Assembly (NCBI GenBank): GCA_963281155.1
Contig: CAUJLY010000003.1
Span: 5,270,001-5,334,000 of the forward strand
DNA from: Rhabditophanes sp. KR3021
Lineage: Eukaryota > Nematoda > Chromadorea > Rhabditida > Alloionematidae
Reading direction: 5' to 3'
Length of the DNA stretch: 64,000 nucleotides
Under the pieces are notes generated by a model, which was not told the DNA's origin, made no database searches, and was given only the letters and a program-made list of their open reading frames with translations. The translations under genes were made by a program, and so were the position numbers. Below are positions 49,617 through 60,651 of this stretch, in pieces (positions within the stretch are counted from its first letter, which is position 1; every line of letters starts with the position of its first letter).

Positions 49617-52371
49617 ATGATTTCTAATTTATTGAATAATTTGACCAACAGTAGTAATAGTACCAACTCAACTCAACCCACTCATTCCTCTTCAAATGCC
49701 ACCAACCCCTTTTCTGAATCCTCATCATCTGCAAGTCATATGTCTTCCTTAATTGACTTAATCACACCCTCAGACAACAACCTAGTAACGATGCTTTCAA
49801 CGATTCCAGAAAAGCAAACTATCACCATTACGCTTCAATTCGGCTCTTCAAAAGAAACCATCGTCCTCGAAAGAACAGACGATTCCGAAATATTTGAAAG
49901 ATTCAAAAGGAAAGCCAGGCAAATTGCGGAGGGAGCTCTAAACGATTGTAGCATTAATTTCGGCATCAACAGTGACTTGTATTTGTTTTTACACAATTAC
50001 AATGGCCCTAATCTTCTTCAGCATCTTTCTTCGCTTGCGCAACTTGTAGGTTTTCCTCATCTTTCAATAAAATTGTTTTTAGGATAATGGCTCGGTTGTG
50101 GAAGTTGTTAGAATTGAGAGGAATGAAAAACCTACAAGACCTCATACTTTAACTTTGAATTCATATCAAAAGCCAACGTTTTGTGATTATTGTAAGTCAG
50201 TATCGAATCAAAACATTAATGATCGTTAATTAAATTAGGCGGAGAAATCTTGGTTGGCATTTTACGCCAAGGTCTTCATTGTTCGATGTGCGGTTGTAAC
50301 TTCCACAAAAAATGCGCCTTTTCCTCCAGAAACAATTGCGCCAAAAATAATGCTGTTACCACGAGTAATCAGAAGTTTTCAATTGGAGCCGATGGTTCTT
50401 TACAGCCGCCTATTTTGACCGAAGATCAATCACTGACACCTGCTCAGGCCTTTGAAATGCCACATACGCTTGCTGTTCACAGTTACAAGACTCCCACTGT
50501 TTGCAAAGTGTGTGACAAAATTCTTTATGGTTTTTTGAGACAAGGCCTAAGATGCCGAGATTGTCGTGTGAATGTTCACAAGAAATGTGCAGGCTTACTG
50601 GGGATGAATTGCCATTTGAGTGAAAATGCCATAGCTCCTGCCCTGGAGCAAATGTCCATGACTGAATCGTCAAGAAGTAGCATTGTCAGTGGGATGACTA
50701 ATTGCGAAGAACCAATGGAAGAACAAGATTCACTTATTCCACTAGCAAGGCTTCCAGGGCCTGCGTCGGTTCGTCCTCAAAAACGCGGTCCAATCATCGA
50801 AAGTTGGATGGTTCATTTTATGTTGATGGAACCCGAACGCCGATTGAAGCACTATTGGCTATTGCAGGAAGGCTCTATTTACCTTTTCAACGAATATAAT
50901 GGAGGTGTAAATCCCTCGCGTGTCTACAAACAAATTCCTTTATCTGAAATACTACTCCTGCAACCTTATGACGGATCTTCGGTACATCCAAAATATCCTC
51001 CGCATTGCTTTGAAATTCGCACCATCCATAATGAGGTTATTTGTGTAGGAGAGTATCTTCCTGTAGATATAAGTTATTCCAAAAAGAACTCCTCCAACAT
51101 ATCAGCAATTAATCAGGCTGTTTGTGTTGTTCAGAACTGGTTTCATGTACTCCAACAGGCTTTGCAACCTCCTCAGTTACGTTCGGATCCTATTAATGTT
51201 GAGCCGGCTCTTCAATTTACCCAAATATACCAAATTTTAAGTGACAATGTATTGGGAAGTGGCCAATTTGGAACTGTCTTCAGTGGAGTGCATAGACAAA
51301 GTGGGAAGGAAGTTGCTATTAAAGTTATTGCAAAAGATAGATTTGCCAAGAAGTCAACTGTTGGCATTGATTCGTTGAAAACAGAAGTAGCTATCCTTCA
51401 AAATATCAATTATCTTGGAATTATCAGGTTAGAGTCTATGTTTGAAACAAAGGACAAAATATTTGTGGTAATGGAAAAAATGAATGGAGATATGTTGGAA
51501 ATGATTTTGAGTCAGGAGAACGGCAGACTAAATGAAAGAGTTACCAAGTTTCTGTTTATGCAGATTTTGTTTGGCTTGAAGTATTTACACAGCAAGGGTA
51601 ATTTATTTTGATCTTCCAATTTACTAAATTTAATATTTCCTGGTATTTGTAACATTCGTGTTTATAGAACTTATTTATTAGTTGCTAATTTTTGATATTC
51701 TAATTTTAGACATTGCGCACAGAGATCTGAAGCCGGAGAATATACTTTTACACGACATGCATGTGACCTTCCCTCAAACTAAACTCTGTGACTTTGGCTA
51801 TGCCGGTTTTATCGGAGATGCTCAATTTAGAAAGACAATTGTAGGTACACCAGCATATCTCGCACCCGAAGTTCTTCAAAAGAAAGGATATAATAAGAGT
51901 TTGGACGTATGGTCGATGGGTATAATTGCATATGTAAGCAACTATATTTAGTATTTGATTATCTAAACTCGTTTAGGTAACTTTATCTGGGACATTTCCC
52001 TTCAACGACGGGGAAGAAATAGAAAGTCAAATTGAAAATGCTGCTTTTATGTTTCCCACTGAGCCGTGGGCAGAGGTCTCAAAAGAAGCAGTTGATTTAA
52101 TTCAAAAATTGCTTAAAATTGATGTAAGTTAACACATTTAATCCATGAAATAGTGTCTATTCTGATTTAGATCGAATCAAGATTAACAATAGAAGAAACA
52201 TTAAATCACCCTTGGTTACAAGATCCACAAGTATATGCAGATTTAAGAAGTCTCGAACAAAGACTCGGCGTCCGATACATGACAAATAATCTAGATGAAC
52301 GTTTGTATTTGCAAAAAACAGCTAGAGCAAAGCTTAGTCAGATGCCCAGCCAAATGCCAAGTATTTTATGA
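49617..52371 (+). CDS. dkf-1: Protein kinase D (DKF-1-like)
   Basis: Six exons: 49617-50045, 50083-50191, 50239-51597, 51710-51933, 51977-52123, 52171-52371; 822 residues. A Ser/Asn-rich start leads to a ubiquitin-like N region and two C1 diacylglycerol-binding domains ([38 protein letters not shown], each with the C-x2-C sets). A PH domain ([20 protein letters not shown]) and the kinase domain follow: glycine loop LGSGQFGTV, catalytic [22 protein letters not shown] relays DAG/PKC signals. The activation loop reads [13 protein letters not shown]. The second phosphosite is Thr, and Gln replaces the first Ser of vertebrate PKD. A single activating Thr is what is known of C. elegans DKF-1, hence the symbol. 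The first intron is only 37 bp. Confidence 0.92.
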
Positions 52372-53216
52372 TAACATTTATTCTAATAAATTGCTCTTTT
52401 TTAATAAATCGAATGTACCTTTTTATTTATCCTTTACCATAAAAACCATTTTCTTTATTATGTTTATATATTTGCACTTTCGTTACAGCCTATAATTTAT
52501 TCGGCAATTAATTCAAAAAACGGGAAGGAGATTTGAGTGTCAGGAACGGATATTGCCATTAAATCCTCAGCATCTTATATCAATATTTGCACATCTTCCA
52601 GCAAATTGAAGGCTGCAAATTATTCGGTTATTGGGATGCATTATTCTATTATTTTATGCATTGTGTTTTATGTTTTACTTCACATATTCTGATTTACTGA
52701 GTTGAATTAAATTTACTTGAGAAATGGTTGATTTACACGTCCCTTAAAAGTATGACATCACAACATCTCTTTTGATTTTTTGGTTAGTTATAAAGTTGGG
52801 GGAGAGTATCACAAAAAAATTAATTTATAATTTGTTATGTACTCTTTAGACTTATTCGTCTCTTGTCTCTGTTGCATAAAAATATATTCTTTTATATTTC
52901 GTTTACTTTTAACGTATGACACCATCTATCCAACATAAGCCACCACTTTTTAGTGTATGCCGAAAACGAACATTGCCGCGCAAGTAGGCGTTAACTTGTT
53001 CAAAAGGGTTGTTGCATTAGTAAATCCCATTTAACGTAACGCAACTGCCGATTATTTGGTTCACCATATTGTTGTATATTTGTCCTTAATCGTTCCTAAT
53101 ATACGCTGCCCCACCACTTCCATTCGCACATTTTACAGCGTCTTTTTAAGTAGTCTCATCATTTCGTTTGTTTTAGGTTACGCCGATATTTATTAATATC
53201 ATCACCTATTTTCATC
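52372..53216. other. Intergenic
   Basis: About 845 bp between two plus-strand genes. AT-rich except around 52950-53130, where GC content rises and which may be the ANP32 promoter. No gene is supported. Confidence 0.45.
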
Positions 53217-54009
53217 ATGACTAACCAAATGACTATGTCCGAGAGAATTATTGCCGATGTTGGGGAAAAAAACAAAGCCTCCATTTTCGAGTTGTATCTA
53301 GACAATTGCGCTTCTACCGATACCAAGGAACTTACGGATGAATTTGTTGGGCTTGAAGTGTTGTCCTTGATCAATTGCCAAATAACTAATCTTGACTTTC
53401 TTCCCACTCTTCCAAACCTCAAGATCTTAGATTGCTCAACCAACTCTCTTTCTGATGACTTGAAGAAGATTTCTTCTTTTGCCAACCTCAGCCATCTCAA
53501 CCTTTGTGGGAACAAAATTGCTGACGTCCAAACTTTGAAACCATTGGCTGTTATTACTCCTCTCAAATCATTGGACATAAGCGATAATGATGTCGTTGAT
53601 TATCGTGAGGAAGTTTTTAAACTATTGCCTCAATTAGACTTCTTGGATGGAGTGAATGCCGCAGGTGAAGAAATGGACGTAGACAAAGCTGATGGGGCAG
53701 AAGATGGCGGCGAAGAAGACGGAGCCGAGACAGATGGTGATAGCGATGAGGAAGCTAACGACGAGACCACGGAGGAAGATGACGAAGATGGTGAACATTC
53801 TCCAGGAATTTCGATGTTAAACGACTCTGCAGCTTGTGAAGTAGGTTAATCATCAAAAAGCTGATTGTAATCATTTTTAGGCTGCTGACAATGATCCAGA
53901 AGACTTCATCCCTCAAGATGGTCAAGATGCTGCTGGAGATGCTCCCCGCCGTCGTGGAACCAAAAGAAAGGCTGACGACACCAACGATCGCGATGACGTC
54001 AAGAGATAA
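53217..54009 (+). CDS. ANP32-family acidic leucine-rich nuclear phosphoprotein
   Basis: Two exons, 53217-53840 and 53881-54009; 250 residues, 40 bp intron. Four to five leucine-rich repeats (LEVLSLINCQITNLDFLPTL; NLSHLNLCGNKIADVQTLKP) end in the family cap YREEVFKLLPQLDFLDGV. A long Asp/Glu tail follows, then a C-terminal nuclear signal (RRRGTKRKADD). ANP32 proteins inhibit PP2A and histone acetyltransferases and act as histone chaperones. Length and order match the family. A second in-frame ATG at 53232 is a possible start. Confidence 0.9.
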
Positions 54010-54420
54010 ATCAACTCTCTTTAAACGCAAATCCCGATTATTCAGTCACAAGCATCTCTCCAAATCCTTTTATGGATTATCTTATCTCAACAAAATTAAG
54101 TCATATTTTGTTCGTATATTTCCACACTTTCTCTCTTTTTGAATCAAGAATAAACTTATTTAAGTCAAAAATCTCCTTAGCAATTATGTATCCGTTCTTT
54201 GTTTTAAAAAATCATTTATTGTACTACTTTTTAAACTTAACAACAATTGTTTGTAGTATCATTAATACCTTTTATACTTACACAAGTATTCTTTTTTACT
54301 ATCTTGATATGCATACCAAAGATTCATTTTACTCTGTTTAACAAAAATTCTTTTATTATCTATCTTTAACAAAGTTCAAAACAAAACAAAAAATAATAAC
54401 AGTTTAACAATAAAAGCAAA
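54010..54420. other. Convergent 3' regions
   Basis: About 410 bp between tail-to-tail genes (ANP32 plus, acidic protein minus). It holds both 3' UTRs. Plus-strand ORFs here are AT-rich and have no features. Confidence 0.45.
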
Positions 54421-56120
54421 TCATTCAACAAAATCCTTAAACATATCATTGAGCATTTTCTTTTCATCAGTGACATTGGATGCGATGACAGCACGGAAAG
54501 CTCCTTTAGGTTTGAGTTCGGCTTTCTTGGGAGGGGCCTTCTTGGCTGCGGCAGCCTTTTTGTCCTCGACATCTTTGAAGGTAACGTTCTTGATTTTCTT
54601 TTCCTCAATTTCATCTTGAACTGCTTCGATAGCTTTTCTCTTGAGAGTATTGATGGCTTGAGTCTCATGCCAGCGTCTTTGCATATCAGCGTACTCTTCA
54701 TCATCTTCCACTGTCTCATCTTCTTTACTTTTTTTTTCTTCGAGTTCCATTTTAGCTAAAAGTTGTTTTGTGTCAACCGTTGTTTCTTCCACAACATTTT
54801 CAAATGATTGTACATTTTCTTTGACAACTCCAGTTGTTACAGGTCTCGTCAAAACTGAACAAAGCATCCGGCAATACGTCAAGGCAATCTTCAAGTCCTT
54901 GTCTGCAAGATTAGCTGCATCCAAGCGACTATTGTAAATGACTTGTTGAGCAATATTAACCGGGACTGCAACTTCTTCATGGTTAAGAGCCAAGAATGCA
55001 TTGAGCAAATTCACAGCCTCAGTTGTGACGGTTCCAAGTGTAACAAATTCAAGTAACAACTTGCGGAGAAGTTTAGCCATTTGTTTTTTACACAACAGGA
55101 AGCCACTAGATCTCAAGATAGCTGAAAAAAGGTTGCAAAGTGGGCCATTCTTGAGGAGTACGGTGTTGTCTTTTCCATCCATTAGTTGAGTAATTAACAT
55201 TGGGAAGGCATCCTGGATTTTGGAAGCAGCTCCGTAGAAGTCACAGAGGTAAGCGTTGAGGTCTTGGACGGCACTGTCGTCTTTGGATTCTCCATAACTT
55301 GCAATCAAGGACATGATGTTGCCGATGTAAGGTAAAAGTGAATGCCCAGCTAAGATAACAAAAGATTTGATGATCTTGAAAATTTCATTTTTGATGTCTT
55401 TGTCTTGCAACGTTTTGAGAAAAACTAGCCACTTCAATAAACAAAGAAACATTAGCTTCTCCATTCAAGGGCAACTTTTGAAGGTTGAGATCAAAAAGTT
55501 TCAACAATTGCAAGATGAAGAAGGCTCTCTTCTCCTCATTAACGATATTGTCAAAGCTCAAGAAGTTAATATCGTTAACTTCGGCTTTCTTACTCTCATC
55601 CATAATGTTCGAAATAGCCAATAAAATGGCATTCGGAGTGGAGGCTTTGGTAGTAGCGAGGAATATTTGATTAATCAGGTGAGATTTGTACTCATCGCAT
55701 GAATCTTGATTATCAATGTACCCATCTGTCAAAAATACCAAGCAGAGATTTTTCAATATTTTCTGGTTGTTTGCGGCGAGGGCAGGGTAAGTGTCAAGGA
55801 CTGTTTTGGCAAACAACAAGGTCCCGTCGCAAACTGTAACTTTATCCATGTCTCCTATTCTTTTCTGGACTCTTTGAGTTAGAGTTTTGAGCATCTCAGG
55901 AGTTGAACTAAATTATTAAGATCACACAAATGATTTTTATTAAGAGAACTTACTGTTTGACAGCTTTAGTCAACAAAATCCAAGCTAAATTGACCTTTGG
56001 AGAAAAGGTGTTTTTGCTGGAAGCTTGATGAGTCAATTTGTCAAAAACATCAGCATAATTCGACTTGAAATGACTTTTTTCATCGCCGGCGCTTTCGATA
56101 ATCTCTACCAGTTTCTCCAT
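54421..56120 (-). CDS. Uncharacterised helical-repeat nuclear-type protein with acidic/basic tail, one apparent frameshift
   Basis: Exon 1 is 56120-55954 and exon 2 is 55907-54421 (46 bp intron). Exon 2 needs one base skipped in an A5 run at 55420-55424 (T5 on the coding strand). With that skip the whole reads 550 residues without a break, and the two frames join as a sensible helix (LFIEVASF then LKTLQDKDIKNEI). The first 400 residues are amphipathic helices in HEAT-like pairs (e.g. FKIIKSFVILAGHSLLPYIG; RKLLLEFVTLGTV). The last 130 are charged, with EDETVEDDEEY and a basic PKKAELKPKG. The layout recalls PELP1/Rix1-type ribosome-assembly proteins, but I cannot confirm that. An acceptor (CACATTTAG) abuts the ATG and NDUFB7 ends 150 bp upstream, so it is probably an operon gene. 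Confidence 0.7.
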
Positions 56121-56270
56121 CTAAATGTGATAAACAATTCGGCATTAAAAATGATTAAAAAGAGTAGAAAGATATTAATAGTGCATGAACACAAAAGCAA
56201 ATAAATAGAGTTCATAAAAATTATAGTTTACATCTAACCATTAAAGTTCATAAAATCCTAATATTAAAGT

Positions 56271-56692
56271 TTATTGAGCAAGAGCCTCCTTTCTTGCCTT
56301 ACGTTGAAGGAGTCTTTTTTCTCTTTCGAATTCTTTAATTCTCATTAAATAATCATCATACTCGCAACGGTCCCATTGATGACGTTCTCCATCACAAGCA
56401 TGCCCTGCAAATGGCATATTTTGCTTCTAAAATGAATTGAACAGATTGTTAAATTAAAGGAATTTTGTATTACCTGACATTTCATGAACGGAATCAACAA
56501 ATGAGCACAATAATCTCTTTGGCCAGTGGTTAAATTCCATTGATCCATCTCCTCAGTAGTAGCAATCATTTGTCTTTCCTTTCTGCCGTGTTCAAACCCA
56601 TAGAGAGGATCGAAGGTTGGAGGTCTGTCAACTCGGGGAGCCGTTTCAGGGGATGTGGCATTTTCTATACTGACAGAAAGCTTAGTTCCCAT
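56271..56692 (-). CDS. NDUFB7 (B18) subunit of mitochondrial complex I
   Basis: Two exons, 56692-56474 and 56426-56271; 124 residues, 47 bp intron. The start MGTKLSVS is an N-myristoylation signal (Gly2, Ser6), as known for NDUFB7; the frame runs open upstream but only through a GTG. The central CHCH domain is present: [11 protein letters not shown] before the intron and [11 protein letters not shown] after it, forming twin CX9C-type pairs of an intermembrane-space protein. A TTTGCAG acceptor sits 11 bp before the ATG, a likely trans-splice site. The acidic-tail protein gene follows on the same strand after 150 bp. Confidence 0.92.
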
Positions 56693-57001
56693 CTTCACAA
56701 GCCTGCAAACTGTTTAATATTAATAAATAAATATTCAACTTTAAAACAAACTCACAGATTCAGATTGGAATAGCGACGTGCGATGAAAGCTTCGTTACGA
56801 GAACATTGCTGAATGTTGATTGGAAAGATGTACATGTGCATTTAACTTATTAATGAACGACTTTTTTGTGGCCACAAACTTGGGAAACTTTTTCAATTTT
56901 CGTTTATTTATATACTTATTTGTTGAATTTAATTTTTACTAATTAATTTTGTTTATTTCAGTTGTCTACACTTTCTTAGTCACTTCAATTCATTTGCAAA
57001 G

Positions 57002-57654
57002 ATGGTAAGTTTGAAATGAAAGTTAATGTGGTGTAATAGCTTTTTTAGACTCTCGGAAAAAATAACAAGATGATGTCACACCTGAACCACAGGATGCGCG
57101 TAATTTTTCAAGACACCAGAGTTTTCGTTGGATACTTTAAAGGTAAAAAACCATAAATGAAGCATTTAGATTAATGACGTTTTATTTCAGCTTTTGACAA
57201 GCACATGAACATTATCCTTGTGGACTGCGAAGAAATTCGAAAGATCAAAGCCAAATCCGGGCAAAAGGGCAGCGACAGAGAAGAAAAAAGAGTTCTTGGT
57301 TTAATTTTGCTTCGAGGAGAGCACATAGTTTCAATGTCAGTCGATGGCCCACCCGCCAGAGAAGATGATCCTCTCAAGTTTTTACGTGCCGCCAATTCAG
57401 CTGGAGGTCGCGGAGGCCCAGGAATGGCCAATCCAACACAAAGACCAGTCGGCATGCAAGGAGGCCCCGCACCAATGGGCTCCACCGTCATGGCTCCACC
57501 TATGCCTGGTCTTCAAGGTCCAATGCGCGGAATGGGAGGCCCCGCTCCCAACATGATGAATCCTTCGTTCATCCCACCACCAATCAACCAAATGCCACCA
57601 GGTCAAATGAACATGGGTCAAATGCCACCTGGCCCACCTCCTCCAAACTATTAA
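57002..57654 (+). CDS. snr-2: Small nuclear ribonucleoprotein SmB/B'
   Basis: Three exons: ATG only at 57002-57004, 57049-57142 and 57191-57654; 186 residues, introns 44 and 48 bp. The Sm fold has both motifs: Sm1 ([20 protein letters not shown], then [10 protein letters not shown]) and Sm2 ([20 protein letters not shown]). The tail is rich in Gly, Met and Pro and ends with PPGPPPPNY, the proline-rich motif type that binds WW/GYF domains. SmB is one of seven Sm proteins on U1, U2, U4 and U5 snRNAs and, in nematodes, on SL snRNPs. OLA1 follows after 233 bp. Confidence 0.95.
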
Positions 57655-57887
57655 CACTTTTTCTTCAATTCAAATAAGAAGAATACCCAAAAATTAACCT
57701 TATTTGTTTTGTATAATTTATGTAACTTTAAAAATTTGTTTTGAATATTTAAATTTTCCTTTCCGTCTAACAAAGATCTCGGAAATTTACTTTAATCTTC
57801 TTTAACAGCTTTAATGGCTGCCCATTGTGGTTATCTGTTTGTAATAAGAGCAAAATAATGAAAAGGACATTTGCAGAGACTTAAATT

Positions 57888-59084
57888 ATGCCACCAAAGA
57901 AGGGAGCCGTTGAAGAAAAATGCGTTTTGCTCGGAAGAGTAGGAACTAACTTGAAAATGGGTATCCTCGGATTACCTAATGTGGGGAAGTCCACATTCTT
58001 CAACGTCCTTACCAAGAGTGAAGCCCAAGCAGAAAACTATCCCTTCTGTACGATTGAGCCTAATGATGCCCGTGTTGCTGTTAATGACGAACGTTTCGAC
58101 TGGTTGGTGAAGCATTATGAACCAATGTCAAAGGTTCCGGCTTTCTTGAATGTTACTGATATCGCCGGTTTAGTTAAAGGAGCTTCTGAGGGCCAAGGAC
58201 TCGGAAATGCTTTCCTTTCTCATGTGTCTGCATGTGAGGCTCTTTTCCACTTGTGTAGGGCTTTTGAAGATGTGGATGTTACCCACGTTGAAGGTGACGT
58301 CAACCCTATCAGGGATTTAGAAATTATCAACAACGAGCTCAGATTAAAGGATTTATCCTTTTTAGAACCAGCCATTAAGAAGGTTGAGGCTCTGGCCATA
58401 CGTGCGAATGACAAAACAAAAAAGCCAGAGTACGAGTGTCTGCTTCGCGTGAAGGAGCTTTTGGAAAACAACAAAACAATCCGCTCTGCCACCTGGAACG
58501 AAAAGGAAATCGAATTCCTAAACAAGTATCTGTTCCTAACAGCCAAGCCAATCGTCTATTTGGTTAACTTGACTGAGACTGATTACATCAGAAAAAAGAA
58601 CAAGTGGTTGGCAAAGATTAAGGCTTTTGTTGATGAGACTGACCCCGGTGCCGTCATCATTCCATTCTCAGGAGCTTTCGAACTTAAGAATATTGAGATG
58701 CCTGCTGACGAAAGAGAAAAATGGCACAAGGAGGTCGGAGCTACTTCGAATTTGGACAAGATCGTCAAGATCGGATACAAGGCCCTTCAATTGGAGTATT
58801 TCTTCACTGCCGGAAAAGATGAAGTCAAGGCATGGACCATCCAAAAGGGAACTAAGGCTCCCGGGGCAGCTGGCCGCATCCACACAGATTTCGAAAAGGG
58901 GTTTATTATGGCTGAGGTGATGAAAGTGGCCGACTTGATTGAACTAGGGAACGAAAATGCCTGCAAGGCTGGTGGGAAGTACCGCCAGCAAGGCAAGACC
59001 TATGTGGTGGATGATGGAGATGTCATTTTCTTTAAATTCAACGCAGGAGCCGGATTGACCGAGAAGAAAGCAGTAAAAAAGTAG
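57888..59084 (+). CDS. ola-1: Obg-like ATPase 1 (OLA1/YchF)
   Basis: Single exon, 398 residues, full family length. G1 is [12 protein letters not shown], switch regions and G3 are present ([20 protein letters not shown]), and the YchF-type NLTE replaces the NKxD guanine motif, which explains ATP preference. A coiled-coil insert and the C-terminal TGS domain ([20 protein letters not shown]) complete it. OLA1 acts in translation and stress control in the cytosol. A TTTGCAG acceptor lies 12 bp before the ATG and SmB ends 233 bp upstream, so both may form an operon. The region 57735-58147 is duplicated in inverted orientation at about 40981-41405. Confidence 0.97.
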   Translation: MPPKKGAVEEKCVLLGRVGTNLKMGILGLPNVGKSTFFNVLTKSEAQAENYPFCTIEPNDARVAVNDERFDWLVKHYEPMSKVPAFLNVTDIAGLVKGASEGQGLGNAFLSHVSACEALFHLCRAFEDVDVTHVEGDVNPIRDLEIINNELRLKDLSFLEPAIKKVEALAIRANDKTKKPEYECLLRVKELLENNKTIRSATWNEKEIEFLNKYLFLTAKPIVYLVNLTETDYIRKKNKWLAKIKAFVDETDPGAVIIPFSGAFELKNIEMPADEREKWHKEVGATSNLDKIVKIGYKALQLEYFFTAGKDEVKAWTIQKGTKAPGAAGRIHTDFEKGFIMAEVMKVADLIELGNENACKAGGKYRQQGKTYVVDDGDVIFFKFNAGAGLTEKKAVKK

Positions 59085-60651
59085 TGGTCTTTTAATTAAT
59101 TTGTTACACCATAAATTGTTGTATGATTGTTTAAATAAAGTTACATTTCTAGTTTTCTTTAAGGGCTTTCCTTTTTCTTAAATGTTTCAAATAAAAACAC
59201 ATTTATCCATTTGTAAATGAGTTTGTACACTTTTTGTGCGTGCGTATTTTGTTATTTTTACGGAATATAATTTATTATTTGAACAAATATTTTATTATTG
59301 GGATAACCAAATATATTTTGATAAATATACTGAGTATTTCCTCTAACTGTGTTTTTTGTGTCTTATATAGGTGTGTATCACCTTTGTTTACCAGTCAGTA
59401 TGTGTCATAGGTTGTTGGAGATAAGGCAATGCGCAGATAACTCTATTGCACCCATTCGATTTAAGAACATTGGGGGAGGAGATGATTTTATCATCTGTTA
59501 TCAGAGAAGTCAGGCAACAACAATAGACCGATCGGTTGATTGCTGATGTCGCATTTCTTTTCTTAGTCGATGATAAATAACACAAAACAGGTATGATCGG
59601 GACGCAAGTATCTCTTGATTACAGCCCAAAATGGTCTCTTGCGATCACAATTATCGTCAACACTCTCTCCTTGCAATCACGTTCTTTCTTGAACTATTCT
59701 TTTCTTAACATATCCCATATATTCAAACATATTTCAACATATTCCAAGCAAAAGAAGCTTCTGACACGTAAGAGACAAACTTATGCCGCTTAATAGTATA
59801 GAAGCTTCCTACATAAAAAGCAAGACAAGCATGCATTATGAGCAAATTAGGTACCCGTTGGTACTCGGCAAATTGAAATAAAGACATCCATACCCATTAT
59901 AGCATTATTAAGTCCAATCACCATTCTTATACCAACAATATAATTAACGAAAATAAGTAGCGACAGCCGCGTCCCCGCATTTATACCTCGTGTAATTTGT
60001 ATTGTATATTTTTATTTTTATCTTCCCACCCTGTGCTAGTAAAGTTTCATATCATCACGATATATATTCGATTCATCTACATATTTATTCAATTCAATAT
60101 ACTGATATAGACGACTAGAGGGTGTGGTTTTGTGATCTAAAAACTACACACCCTTTCATATATTCCAACCCGCTGCCTTTCCACAATCACTACCACGTTA
60201 ACTATGTGACCAACAAAAATTCGTTCCAATATATTCAAACAATTCAGGGAAATGTTTCTTTGTGGGCGCGTCATCATAATATTTTTAAACTAAGCTTCAT
60301 CCCCTTTTTATACTGCCTTTTATTTTACCACCTTTGCTCCATCCCACAGCCCCAAAAACCTCCTTCTACTTTACACAATATAATATGTATATCTGTTTCG
60401 ATGTTATTTTTACAAATAATCACTCTTATAAACCATGCCCCTTTTGGGTTTATCACAATACATATTCAATCTCTTATCATTTTCAGAACCTCGCTCTCCA
60501 TAATCCCAAACAACAATCGTCAAATCTGAAATTATCAAAAAAATTTAAGGGTACTCTGATCAGCAATACAATTAACAATTTAATAATACATATAGTTAGT
60601 ATCAATAAATAAGAATATACTTTTAGTATCAATATATTTTTTGATATACAA
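59085..60651. other. Long non-coding stretch upstream of the Sp-family gene
   Basis: About 1.57 kb. It includes an AATAAA at 59134-59139 for OLA1. ORFs at 60122-60529 and 60334-60612 are pyrimidine-rich and low-complexity and have no features; they look like 5' UTR, intron or promoter of the zinc-finger gene. No RNA gene is seen. Confidence 0.45.

Noticed and set aside
57397..57657. Minus-strand Trp/His-rich ORF
   Set aside because: Antisense of the Pro/Gly/Met-rich SmB tail.
60122..60612. Two overlapping plus-strand ORFs before the Sp-family gene
   Set aside because: Pyrimidine-rich, low-complexity, no ATG context; probably UTR or promoter.
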